Source of the DNA: Granulosicoccus sp964498925 | GTDB taxonomy: Bacteria; Pseudomonadota; Gammaproteobacteria; Granulosicoccales; Granulosicoccaceae | Direction: 5' to 3' | Assembly (NCBI GenBank): GCA_964498925.1 | Contig: CAZCKD010000019.1 | Span: 1-27,418 of the forward strand | Length of the DNA: 27,418 nt | Shown here: positions 15,855-23,595 of the stretch, piece after piece | Position numbering within the stretch: the first letter of the stretch is position 1 | Layout of the letters: every line of letters begins with the position of its first letter | The notes under the pieces: model-generated | Seen by the model: only the letters and a program-made list of their open reading frames with translations | What the model was told of the DNA's origin: nothing | The model's database searches: none | Made by a program: the position numbers and the translations under genes

Positions 15855-16985
15855 TCAAAGTCCGGCTTCGAGGCGATCTAGTGCCTTGCCCGACGCTATC
15901 ACTTTTCTTGCCCGGTCTGTTGCATCCGTCAGACTGCTGGAAAACCCTGTGTGCCACATAATGAGCCCAGCTCCCAGTACGCAGGCATCCATCACCGCAC
16001 TCTGCTGGCCACTAAGTGCTTCTCGTCCTCTTGTTGCACACAAAGAGGAAAGTGCGTCTATATCCCATTTCATTCCGATGGGAGCGGGTGGTGATTCAGC
16101 AAGTGGTAAATTATCTGGGACTTCTTCAGCTCGGTAGTCTCGCAGTAAGCCTAGTTCAGAAAGGTTGATATCCAGTTCTTCGTAATCTGAATTTTCATCG
16201 TATCTAACCAGATGCGCGTCAGCTCGGAAAGAGGGGATAATGCCACCTTCAGTACCTCGGACTAAAAGTAAAGAATCGAAGCCGATATGCTTAGCCAACA
16301 TACAATATGTATCCCGATAGGGCTTGTGCACATAGCCCGTTACCAGGTGTGTTTTTTTTATACCGCTAATCGGTGATAGCAGACCCTCGGTAGTGCTGAG
16401 AACAGGGCGCTTGACGATTTTTACACGCAGCGGATTAAGCGAGTGTAGTGAAGGGCACATTGTCGCCTGATCGATGTATCCCCACCCGATATCTGAATTT
16501 GAAATTCGTTCTGAGACTTCACTAGTAGAGCGCAGTGGGTTGCCACCTAGTGCTTTAATGATGCTGTGGTGTGTTGAACCAAATTTTGGACCTCCAAGTG
16601 CCACTCCATGAGAGTATACGTTCATTCCACAAGCAGCTAATACAGGTAGGACGAAGAGCGAGCCTTGCAGGGTTCTATTAAAGCCATTGTAAGGATCCGA
16701 AATGGAAACAACTTCATCGACAGCAGCTACGTATTTTTTTGTGTTGTTGTCCAAGGCATCCATAACGCCTTTTAATTCTTCATCAGTTTCGCGTTTCATG
16801 CGTAAGCCGATTAAAAACACACCAGCCTGGACAGGGTCAGCAGAACCATCCAGCAAGGCGAGCATCACTGAGTGAGCTTCATCTCGCGACAGATTCTTGC
16901 TGAGTTCGGGACCTGTCGCGACACGTTGAATCGCGGATCGCATGAGTGCGGCATCAGCCGTTGGATGTTTAACGTGTGAGGCCAT
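15855..16985 (-). CDS. Anthranilate phosphoribosyltransferase-fold (TrpD2-like) protein
   Basis: This 376-residue protein has the glycosyltransferase family 3 fold: the helical N-terminal domain (SRDEAHSVMLALLDGSADP, QAGVFLIGLRMKRET) followed by the alpha/beta domain. The anthranilate PRT glycine loop GTGGDG is replaced by SDPYNGFNRTLQGS, and the anthranilate-site loop is SHGVALGGPKFGSTHHS. So tryptophan synthesis is unlikely, and it belongs with TrpD2/YbiB-like proteins of unclear, sometimes nucleic-acid-binding, function. It is downstream of the Rieske ferredoxin gene by about 17 bases on the same strand, so they form an operon. Linkage to DsrC/TusE genes and cysG is, from memory, recurrent in Gammaproteobacteria, which points to a sulfur or siroheme-related role. 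The exact function is unknown. Confidence 0.75.
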   Translation of the reverse strand: MASHVKHPTADAALMRSAIQRVATGPELSKNLSRDEAHSVMLALLDGSADPVQAGVFLIGLRMKRETDEELKGVMDALDNNTKKYVAAVDEVVSISDPYNGFNRTLQGSLFVLPVLAACGMNVYSHGVALGGPKFGSTHHSIIKALGGNPLRSTSEVSERISNSDIGWGYIDQATMCPSLHSLNPLRVKIVKRPVLSTTEGLLSPISGIKKTHLVTGYVHKPYRDTYCMLAKHIGFDSLLLVRGTEGGIIPSFRADAHLVRYDENSDYEELDINLSELGLLRDYRAEEVPDNLPLAESPPAPIGMKWDIDALSSLCATRGREALSGQQSAVMDACVLGAGLIMWHTGFSSSLTDATDRARKVIASGKALDRLEAGL

Positions 16986-17002
16986 TATTGGTAAGCTTAG
17001 GT

Positions 17003-17326
17003 CTATGAGGTATGCAGAGTGATGAATACTTCGTCATCTTTGATGGTCGTTGGATAAATGGTGAGATTTTCAGTTGCTGGATCGTCTAAAACTTCGCCAG
17101 ATACCAGATCAAACCGGCTGCCATGCAGGGGACATTTTACAAGCGTGCCGGAGAGGTTACCATCGCAGAGCCTTGCATCCTCGTGCGTGCACATCTCATC
17201 GGCCACGAAGATACCCTCAGGCGTGTGGGCAATTAGCACATTTCTGTCTTGGAGGGAAACGCATCTCATCTCGGTTAATGGTATTTCGCTGATCCGACAA
17301 ACTTTAATTAAGTTGTGTTCTGACAT
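17003..17326 (-). CDS. Rieske [2Fe-2S] ferredoxin, NirD-like
   Basis: This small soluble Rieske protein has about 107 residues from ATG 17326. Cluster ligands are C46 and H48 in MCTHEDARLCDG and C65 and H68 in KCPLHGSRFDL. There is no signal peptide or membrane anchor, so it is a cytoplasmic electron carrier or a NirD-type subunit. Upstream in-frame ATG 17341 and GTG 17374 add 5 or 16 residues and none has a well-spaced Shine-Dalgarno, so the start is uncertain. It shares an operon with the TrpD-fold gene and is divergent from dsrC. It may serve the ferredoxin-reductase-type flavoprotein at 13.4 kb, or the Dsr-like module; the sequence does not decide. Confidence 0.88.
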   Translation of the reverse strand: MSEHNLIKVCRISEIPLTEMRCVSLQDRNVLIAHTPEGIFVADEMCTHEDARLCDGNLSGTLVKCPLHGSRFDLVSGEVLDDPATENLTIYPTTIKDDEVFITLHTS

Positions 17327-17696
17327 ATTTCTATTTTTCATAAGTGCACATTCGCGATGCGGATTGATATACACACCTTTGTGGGCTTAGTCACCGCAAT
17401 AAGGTAGGGAACCGACGCAAAGAATAGTTAGGGCATTGTATCTCAGGGCGATTACTGAATTTGGTTAAATTATACGGTCTGATACCTCATATGCCTTCTT
17501 CAGGAAGTTTCTTAAAGCATTGTCTAATAGTCTACTCAGGCCGCTATACTTAGTTCTAAATGTAGTACCTACTGGGTTTGTTGTGGAATCTATACTCGCC
17601 ATCCGTGCAGTGTGATTGGTTAATGTGCACTCCTAGCTTAAATGGGATCCCAGTTAGCTATAAAAAAAGCTTTGTTGTCCGGTGTCGGAGAATGTT
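17327..17696. promoter_or_regulatory. 370-base divergent region between Rieske gene and dsrC
   Basis: No gene is seen. Two TATACT hexamers (17545-17550 and 17591-17596) could be -10 elements toward dsrC; TTGTCT at 17520 lies 19 bases before the first. Arms GTGCA (17605-17609) and TGCAC (17626-17630) form a weak inverted repeat. The dsrC ribosome-binding site GGAG is at 17687-17690. Confidence 0.35.
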
Positions 17697-18029
17697 ATGT
17701 CAATTGAAGTGAATGGTAAGTTGTACGAAACTGATGAAGAAGGATACTTGGCTGATCAAAGTCAGTGGGAACCAGATATCGCTACGGCAATGGCAGGTCT
17801 GGATGGTTGTGAATTGTCTGAGAATCATTGGGAGGTGATCTATTTCCTTAGGGAGTATTACGACGCCTACGATATTGCACCGGCGATAAGAATTTTAACA
17901 AAGGGTATCGGCAAAAAACTCGGTAAGGATAAAGGTAACAGCAAGTACCTTTATGAGTTGTATCCACGTGGACCAGCAAAACAGGCTTGTAAGTATGCGG
18001 GTTTACCAAAACCCACGGGTTGTGTATAA
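17697..18029 (+). CDS. dsrC: DsrC (two-cysteine sulfur-carrier protein)
   Basis: This 110-residue protein belongs to the DsrC/TusE family. ATG 17697 is chosen because GGAG lies six bases before it and the protein then begins MSIEVNGK as relatives do; an in-frame GTG at 17682 is less likely. The C-terminal arm KQACKYAGLPKPTGCV carries both functional cysteines, C98 and C109, spaced C-x10-C. That is the DsrC form able to carry a trisulfide or internal disulfide, unlike TusE, which keeps only the last cysteine. DsrC brings sulfane sulfur from DsrAB or thiol donors to the membrane DsrMK complex. Here it is first in an operon with DsrM-like and DsrK-like genes, which supports that exchange, but no dsrAB is in the window. 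Confidence 0.93.
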   Translation: MSIEVNGKLYETDEEGYLADQSQWEPDIATAMAGLDGCELSENHWEVIYFLREYYDAYDIAPAIRILTKGIGKKLGKDKGNSKYLYELYPRGPAKQACKYAGLPKPTGCV

Positions 18030-18063
18030 GTCGATTGATTGTTAATGATAAAAGGTTAATTTC

Positions 18064-18807
18064 ATGGGAATCATTCTCGGCGTTCTTTTGTTCACGACCG
18101 CAATCGTATTTTTGGTTGGAACATTACGACGTATATATCGTTATGCGAGTACGCCCGCACCCTTAAAGATTCCGACGACGCCAGCGCCCACCACGCGGTC
18201 TGGTGTGGTACTACGGCTGGGACGAGAGGTTGTTTTTTTTGAAAGTCTTTTCAAAGCTTCAAAGTGGACGTGGTTGTTTGGCTGGGTGTTTCATGCGGGA
18301 TTGTTTTTCGTTTTACTTGCCCACTTAAGATACTTCACGGAACCGGTTTGGTCATGGGTTGTAGTGCTGTCCCAATACAGTCGTTTTTTTGGAATGATGA
18401 TGATGTTCGGTCTGACCGGGCTGCTGTTAAGACGCATCCTTGTTGATCGGGTTCGATACATATCCGCGCCATCTGATTATTTGATGTTGCTTTTTATTAT
18501 GGCAATAGCAGGTTCTGGCTTAACGATGCGTTATGGTTTTCATGCAAATATTGTCCAAGTAAAAGAATTTGCTCTTAGCTTGCGTTCTCTGAGTTTTGGA
18601 GCGCTGTCATTTAATCCAATTTTGGCACTTCATCTAGTATTGGTTGCTCTCTTAATGCTGATCTTCCCATTTTCGAAATTGCTCCATGCGCCGGCGCTGT
18701 TTTTTAGCCCTTCACGGAACCAGGTGGACAATCCCAGGGAACGTAGACACATAGCTAAATGGGCGCGCGCACTTGACAATAGGCGTTCGGAGAAGCCTCG
18801 TGGCTAA
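18064..18807 (+). CDS. DsrM/NarI-like membrane cytochrome b subunit
   Basis: This 247-residue inner-membrane protein has about five hydrophobic segments (near residues 3-21, 68-90, 97-122, 138-156 and 184-203). Histidines H77 (WVFHAGL), H87 (LLAHLRYF), H190 (ALHLVLV) and H208 (KLLHAPALFF) are placed like the heme b ligands of nitrate-reductase gamma and DsrM. The C-terminal SKLLHAP segment is characteristic. It should exchange electrons between quinone and the Fe-S partner encoded next. AAAGG eight bases before the ATG gives a good start. It overlaps the DsrK-like gene by eight bases. Compared with DsrM of sulfate reducers and sulfur oxidisers (about 330), it is short. Confidence 0.85.
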   Translation: MGIILGVLLFTTAIVFLVGTLRRIYRYASTPAPLKIPTTPAPTTRSGVVLRLGREVVFFESLFKASKWTWLFGWVFHAGLFFVLLAHLRYFTEPVWSWVVVLSQYSRFFGMMMMFGLTGLLLRRILVDRVRYISAPSDYLMLLFIMAIAGSGLTMRYGFHANIVQVKEFALSLRSLSFGALSFNPILALHLVLVALLMLIFPFSKLLHAPALFFSPSRNQVDNPRERRHIAKWARALDNRRSEKPRG

Positions 18808-20299
18808 ACCACCAGAATTTAATATACCCGAGTTGGGAGAGTTCACATACACTCCCCCGGTGCTACCCGGTTCGATGAGTCACAGCCAACCTTATGAAGC
18901 TAAGGATGTTCATCAAGAACCCCTCGGCTTTCCAGGAGAACTGGTTGATAACTGGCAGGATGTCGCCGTAAAAAAACTGGGAGAGCTTACCCAAAAATAT
19001 CGCGGACTTCAGGTGTATCTGGATTCGTGTGTAAAGTGTGGCGCTTGTACTGATAAATGTCATTATTTTCTAGGCACTGGCGACCCAAAAAATATGCCTG
19101 TAGCGCGCCAGGATTTACTGAGAAAAGTCTACCGTCGATACTACACCCTTGCTGGAAAATATTTGCCTAAATTGGTTGGAGCGGAAGATCTAACCGAAGA
19201 AGTGCTTGATGATTGGTATAAATATTATCACCAGTGTTCGCAATGCAGACGATGCTCAGTGTATTGTCCCTATGGAATCGATACGTCTGAAGTGTCAATG
19301 GCTGCTCGTGAAATTATGGATTCTATTGGAAAAGGTCAAAAATACTGTAACGAAATAATAGGAAAAGTCCATAAGATTGGTAACAATCTCGGTCTACCAG
19401 AAGCTGCATTGGCGCATACACTCGAAGGACTCGAGGAGGACGTCTTAGAGGATGACGGAGTAAATGTAAAATTTCCTTTGGATGTTAAAGGGGCAGATAT
19501 TCTGCTAGTTACGCCCTCAGCCGATTTTTTTGCCGAACCTCACATTGATGGACTGATTGGCTATGCCAAGGTTTTTCATCAGGCGGGTTTAAGTTGGACG
19601 GTGTCGTCACATGCATCTGAAGCTGCAAACTTCGGTTTATTTATTGGTAGCTACGACAACATGCAAAAGGTGGCACTACGCATCCGGGAGGCTGCGCTGG
19701 AGCTTGGTGTAAAGCGTATTGTTTTTGGTGAATGTGGGCACGCCTGGCGTGTTGGATATAGTTTTCTTAATACCCTTGCCGGTCCGTTTGATTTTCTTGA
19801 TCCTAAGTACCCAGTCCCGCAGCACATCATAGAAGTTACCCATGATCTTATAAAGCAAGGTCGTATCAAGTTGGACCCACAGGCCAACGACGATAAACGG
19901 GTCACTTTTCACGATTCGTGTAATGTTGCACGCGCCTCTCGGATGGGTAATAAGGCTGGTGGTCAATTTGTGCTTCCACGGGACGTTATAAAGGCTGCGT
20001 GCAATAATTATTTCGACATGCCTGCGAATACTGTTGGTGAAGCAACTTTTTGCTGTGGTGGTGGAGGTGGTCTATTAACGGATGAACTCATAGAATTAAG
20101 AACAAAAGGCGCGATGCCTCGTATGCAAGCGCTTAAAGACGTTAATGATCAGCATCAAATTACTCATATGGCAGCAATATGTGCGATATGCAAAAGCCAG
20201 TTTGCAAAAGTATTACCGTACTACGGATTTGAAATGGATCAGATTATCAGTGTGCATCAACTTGTTGGAGATGCTTTGGTCATGGGAAAAGAGCACTGA
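18800..20299 (+). CDS. DsrK/HdrD-like iron-sulfur subunit
   Basis: This protein of about 499 residues is the catalytic partner of the membrane cytochrome. Two 4Fe-4S ferredoxin motifs are visible: C77, C80, C83, C87 in CVKCGACTDKCH, and C146, C149, C152, C156 in CSQCRRCSVYCPYGID. The C-terminal part has a CCG domain (HDSCNVAR, then FCCGGGGGLL, then AICAICKSQF), the non-cubane cluster site of HdrB/HdrD/DsrK that reduces or oxidises disulfides. GTG 18800 is preferred over TTG 18773, because GGAG lies seven bases upstream and the overlap with the previous gene is then only eight bases, which couples translation. With DsrC as likely thiol/disulfide substrate, it would form a two-subunit DsrMK-like complex. 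The DsrJ, DsrO and DsrP periplasmic partners are absent from the window. Confidence 0.88.
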   Translation: MAKPPEFNIPELGEFTYTPPVLPGSMSHSQPYEAKDVHQEPLGFPGELVDNWQDVAVKKLGELTQKYRGLQVYLDSCVKCGACTDKCHYFLGTGDPKNMPVARQDLLRKVYRRYYTLAGKYLPKLVGAEDLTEEVLDDWYKYYHQCSQCRRCSVYCPYGIDTSEVSMAAREIMDSIGKGQKYCNEIIGKVHKIGNNLGLPEAALAHTLEGLEEDVLEDDGVNVKFPLDVKGADILLVTPSADFFAEPHIDGLIGYAKVFHQAGLSWTVSSHASEAANFGLFIGSYDNMQKVALRIREAALELGVKRIVFGECGHAWRVGYSFLNTLAGPFDFLDPKYPVPQHIIEVTHDLIKQGRIKLDPQANDDKRVTFHDSCNVARASRMGNKAGGQFVLPRDVIKAACNNYFDMPANTVGEATFCCGGGGGLLTDELIELRTKGAMPRMQALKDVNDQHQITHMAAICAICKSQFAKVLPYYGFEMDQIISVHQLVGDALVMGKEH

Positions 20300-20403
20300 T
20301 AGAATTCTTCGAATTACTAATGCATTGTTTGCAGCGGATTTACTGAACCACGAATAGCTAATATACGCCGCGGTAGGACGCGTAAACTCCGGGTTATAGC
20401 GTG

Positions 20404-21564
20404 CTAGTTGAAAATCTCAGTTGATTTACCCGATAAGCCTGTGGTGACGTCAGATGATTTCGGTTCGAACCATTCGAGTTTTTTCTGCAAAGTGACAACA
20501 CTTCCAATTATTAATAACGTGGGCGCTCTAACTGCACGGCCCTCTACAATATCAGCGAGTGTTGAAATCGATCCAGTGTGTATGCGTTGAGAAAGCGTTG
20601 TGCCACGTTCTATAAGTGCGGCTGGTGTCATTGGCGAACGGCCATTTTCAATGAGTTTTTCACATATTTTCCGTAAGCCGGTCAGTCCCATATATATAAC
20701 GATGGTTTGTGTTGTATCAGTCAGACCCTGCCAGTTCAAATTGATCTCGCCATTTTTTAAATGACCGGTTAAAAATACGCAGGATTGAGCGTGGTCACGA
20801 TGGGTCAAAGGTATTCCTGCGAAAGATGCACAACCTGACGCCGCTGTAATACCAGGAACTACCTGGAAAGTGACTTGAGAGTGTGCCAGTGTTTCTAGTT
20901 CTTCGCCCCCACGTCCAAATATGAACGGATCGCCACCCTTTAATCTAACGACATTTTGATATTCGTCTGCCAGAGAAACTAAAAGTTCGTTTATTGATTG
21001 TTGTGGCATGGAGTGTTCAGATTTTTCTTTCCCGGCATAGAGTAATTTTGTGTCAGCACGGCGCAAATCTAAAATGGTTGGGTTTACAAGGCGATCATAG
21101 ACGATGACATCCGCTGATTGAATCAATCTTAAAGCACGTAGCGTCAGTAGTTCAGGGTCGCCAGGCCCTGCACCGACTAGAGAAACAACGCCTTTCGTCG
21201 AGTTTGACCGTGTAGGTGGGAACTGATCGTTATGGACAGGAAAGTGGCAAGAGCTCTGAGCCGGTTCGGAAATATTCACACAAAATGTATTATTAAGGTG
21301 GCATTCTGATGTGATTTCTTTGTTCTTATTTGCATCTTCGTTGGCTGCGACGACCACCCAAAATAACCGTGAATCTTCCGAGTTGAATTCGCGTGTTAGG
21401 ACTTTGCACTCTGATTGAACATCCGGGATAGAAGCCGTCGCCATTCGCGTCACGCATGCTCCTGCATTGAGTAATTCATTAGCGTATCTAGTGGCGGTTT
21501 TTCCTGATCCTACTACGAGGCAATCTCGATTCGATAGGTCAAAGAAGAGGGGAAGCAATCGCAT
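20404..21564 (-). CDS. cysG: Siroheme synthase-like fusion: short precorrin-2 dehydrogenase part + uroporphyrinogen-III methyltransferase
   Basis: This 386-residue protein compares with about 457 for CysG. It begins MRLLPLFFDLSNRDCLVVG, the CysG N-terminal strand and NAD loop (VVGSGKTATRYAN), continues to VVAANEDANKN (the AATDD region) and NISEPAQSSCHFP, then passes almost directly to the SUMT/CobA domain at about residue 125 (VSLVGAGPGDPELLTLRA). That domain is complete: VVRLKGGDPFIFGRGGEE, VVPGITAASGCASFAGIPLT and VIYMGL are the SAM- and substrate-binding motifs. So the dimerisation and chelatase part of CysG is missing. The C-terminal domain should make precorrin-2 from uroporphyrinogen III. 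Whether oxidation and iron insertion occur here is doubtful. Convergent with the DsrK-like gene, it is likely the siroheme supply of the module. Confidence 0.88.
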   Translation of the reverse strand: MRLLPLFFDLSNRDCLVVGSGKTATRYANELLNAGACVTRMATASIPDVQSECKVLTREFNSEDSRLFWVVVAANEDANKNKEITSECHLNNTFCVNISEPAQSSCHFPVHNDQFPPTRSNSTKGVVSLVGAGPGDPELLTLRALRLIQSADVIVYDRLVNPTILDLRRADTKLLYAGKEKSEHSMPQQSINELLVSLADEYQNVVRLKGGDPFIFGRGGEELETLAHSQVTFQVVPGITAASGCASFAGIPLTHRDHAQSCVFLTGHLKNGEINLNWQGLTDTTQTIVIYMGLTGLRKICEKLIENGRSPMTPAALIERGTTLSQRIHTGSISTLADIVEGRAVRAPTLLIIGSVVTLQKKLEWFEPKSSDVTTGLSGKSTEIFN

Positions 21565-21697
21565 CTCTTAGGTCTAATCTGGGGGTTTTTAGAGAGTATA
21601 GACAGCATACCGGCTCTTTACTGCTTCAGGAATATAACTTCGGCATTGCTGTTATTCTTGTTTACTAAGAGGAATTGCTGTTGAATAGAGATCAATC

Positions 21698-22117
21698 GTG
21701 TCAGAAACACATATCGTTCATTTCAGACAACCGACTCAAAACTCTCAACGTCTTGAGCCAAGCACTTGTACAGAAGCAGAAACCTTTGCGCTTCAGGTGC
21801 TTGATGACAGTATGGAACCCGAGTTTCGAGAAAAATGCATTATCGTAGTTGACCCCACTGGCCATGCTAAAGAAGGTAGCTATGTCTTGGCACAGTTAAA
21901 TGGTTCCGAAGCTGTGCGCGAAGGAGCTGAAAGCGAAGAACTTGTAGAGAACTTCTTGTTCAGGCAGCTACGTAAGAATTCGAAAGGTGAATGGGGGTTA
22001 TACCCGCTGAATAAAAATTATGCGCTACAAGCGACGACTCAGAATTTAAGCGACATTTTAGGTGTGATTGTTCAACGAGCTGGAACTCGCCGTCGCTATC
22101 ATAAACGCTACGACTAG
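21698..22117 (+). CDS. Stand-alone LexA/S24-fold protein, probably non-catalytic
   Basis: This 139-residue protein starts at GTG 21698, with AGAG seven bases upstream. It contains the S24/S26 peptidase-like fold of LexA, UmuD and phage repressors. LQVLDDSMEPEF supplies the nucleophile-type Ser38 within the usual DSMEP motif, and EGSYVLAQLNG matches the family's next strand. The expected catalytic lysine (TVKRL in LexA) is replaced by Arg89 in FLFRQLRK. There is no helix-turn-helix domain. Autoproteolysis is therefore unlikely, and it is not a LexA repressor by architecture. Its neighbours are siroheme and sulfur genes, and it is divergent from the cysG-like gene across 133 bases. Function unknown; a binding or scaffold role is possible. 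Confidence 0.72.
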   Translation: MSETHIVHFRQPTQNSQRLEPSTCTEAETFALQVLDDSMEPEFREKCIIVVDPTGHAKEGSYVLAQLNGSEAVREGAESEELVENFLFRQLRKNSKGEWGLYPLNKNYALQATTQNLSDILGVIVQRAGTRRRYHKRYD

Positions 22118-22126
22118 CAGTGAATC

Positions 22127-22154
22127 AACGATGCTCCATGTCTAGAGCATCGTT
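22127..22154. terminator. Stem-loop between convergent genes
   Basis: AACGATGCTC (22127-22136) pairs with GAGCATCGTT (22145-22154) around an eight-base loop. It sits between the S24-like stop (22117) and the minus-strand secreted-protein stop (22171). There is no T run on either side, so it may be a weak or Rho-assisted terminator. Confidence 0.6.
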
Positions 22155-22170
22155 ATCAGTAAGGCTGAAC

Positions 22171-22527
22171 CTAGTCAGCTATTCGCGCAATCCACTCTTG
22201 TCCACGGTCACTGACAAATCGCACGTTGTCATTATCAAAGCCTGCAAAGATATCAAAGCAGGACCATGATTCCGAAGGTGGCCATTGCGAGCAATATTGT
22301 CCACCGGTTACTTTCCATTTTCCATAGCTTGGACGATCTTCCGTGTAAACGGTTGAACCGTCGCTATTGAACGTCTGGCTGATGCTTTTTTCACCTGCGT
22401 ACACCACCAGCTTATCGGTCAGAATGTCGCGAATGTCAGCGTCACGCGTAAGTTTGATCCAATCTGCGGCAGTTGAAAATGTTGCAATCGTTGCAATTAA
22501 AGCCAGTCCTAGTAAGCGAGCTAACAT
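22171..22527 (-). CDS. Small secreted hypothetical protein
   Basis: This 118-residue protein begins MLARLLGLALIATIATFSTA, a Sec signal peptide with likely cleavage after TFSTA near residue 20, so the mature part of about 98 residues is periplasmic. The mature chain has two cysteines in YCSQWPPSESWSCFD, probably a disulfide, in a pattern (G-x-W, then CSxWPPxxxWxCxD) that I have seen in small uncharacterised proteobacterial secreted proteins of the DUF995-like type. No catalytic residues are evident. It is transcribed alone, downstream of the 2-hydroxyacid dehydrogenase gene on the same strand with a 67-base gap if read as an extended unit. Function unknown. Confidence 0.7.
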   Translation of the reverse strand: MLARLLGLALIATIATFSTAADWIKLTRDADIRDILTDKLVVYAGEKSISQTFNSDGSTVYTEDRPSYGKWKVTGGQYCSQWPPSESWSCFDIFAGFDNDNVRFVSDRGQEWIARIAD

Positions 22528-22620
22528 AAAATATTTCCTGATACGGATTCTTGTAAACGTTAGTTAAGGCGCGGTGTTACGTTAAATGGCAGCCGCAACC
22601 GTCCATTCGTCTTGCGTTTT

Positions 22621-23595
22621 CTATGCCGAGAACACCGTTTCGTTGATCATATGAATGGGGGATCCGTCTGAATATGCGTTAATTTGCTCATAAATATCGG
22701 TAAATTGCATATCGAGCTCATCTTCGGTGACGTAACCCACGTGCGGTGTGCTGATAACTGTTGGATGATTGACGACGGGATCTTCCGTATCGAGGAAAGG
22801 TTCAACGTCGAAAACATCCAGCGCCAGCCGTCCAGGTCGGCCCGTTTTGACAGTTTTTTCCAGCGCACCGGCTTCAACGAGTCCAGAACGTGACGTGTTC
22901 ACGAATGTGGCGCTCTCTTTCATTCGATTTAGATCATCGCTGGTGATAATCCCTTTTGTGTTTGGCTTCAAACGAACATGCAGGCTGATGAAATCGGAAG
23001 TCTCGAAAAATGCCTCTCTGGACTCTGCGACATTTTTGCCGTCAGCGATAGCTCGGCTGCGGCCTTCTTCAGAGGCCCACCATTGAATCTTCATGCCGAA
23101 AGCGTCGGCATACTTGGCAACCTGTTTGGCGATTCGACCGTAACCATAAAGACCAAGCGTTCTACCTGATAGTGTTTGCCCTACGCCCATTTGCCAATTG
23201 CCCGATTTAAGCGAGCTCATCTGCTGAGGTATTTGTCTTGCCGAAGCAAGCATTAAGGCGAAACTGAGTTCAGCGGCGGCTATAGAAGGCATAGCGGCGG
23301 GCATTTTTGAGCATAAAAGTACGTTGTTGGCAGTGCATGCGTCTACATCGACATGCGGGTAGACACTACGCTGAGATATGAGTTTTAAGTTCGGTAAAGC
23401 GCTCAGTAAGGCTGACGTAATCGGGGTTCTTTCCCGAAATAGAACGATAGCCTCTGCATCGGCAAGTCGTTTGGACAGCTCATCGACGTCTTCGACGTGG
23501 TCGTTCCAAACGGTGACGTCGTGATTCTCCAACAGGGAGAAGCTTGGTAGCGTTCGCAAGGTGTCGAACCAATCATCCAGAATATGTACTTTCAT
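22621..23595 (-). CDS. D-isomer specific 2-hydroxyacid dehydrogenase (NAD-binding)
   Basis: This is a 324-residue protein when ATG 23595 is used. GGGGAG lies eight bases upstream, and the family's first strand begins at MKVHILDDW. The frame extends to 23748 without coding character. The NAD(P) Rossmann motif is LGLYGYGRIAKQVA. The catalytic Arg is in LHVRLKPNTKGII, the Glu in LDVFDVEPF and the His in STPHVGYVTEDE, all in the right order. The enzyme reduces 2-oxoacids or oxidises D-2-hydroxyacids (hydroxypyruvate, phosphoglycerate or related compounds). The substrate cannot be read. It is divergent from tcuA by about 170 bases, so it may be controlled from the same region. Confidence 0.88.
   Translation of the reverse strand: MKVHILDDWFDTLRTLPSFSLLENHDVTVWNDHVEDVDELSKRLADAEAIVLFRERTPITSALLSALPNLKLISQRSVYPHVDVDACTANNVLLCSKMPAAMPSIAAAELSFALMLASARQIPQQMSSLKSGNWQMGVGQTLSGRTLGLYGYGRIAKQVAKYADAFGMKIQWWASEEGRSRAIADGKNVAESREAFFETSDFISLHVRLKPNTKGIITSDDLNRMKESATFVNTSRSGLVEAGALEKTVKTGRPGRLALDVFDVEPFLDTEDPVVNHPTVISTPHVGYVTEDELDMQFTDIYEQINAYSDGSPIHMINETVFSA

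Noticed and set aside
15855..16985. Calling the minus-strand gene trpD (tryptophan biosynthesis)
   Set aside because: The PRPP glycine loop is absent and no trp genes are near.
21698..22117. lexA or umuD
   Set aside because: No helix-turn-helix, no catalytic lysine, and no umuC partner.
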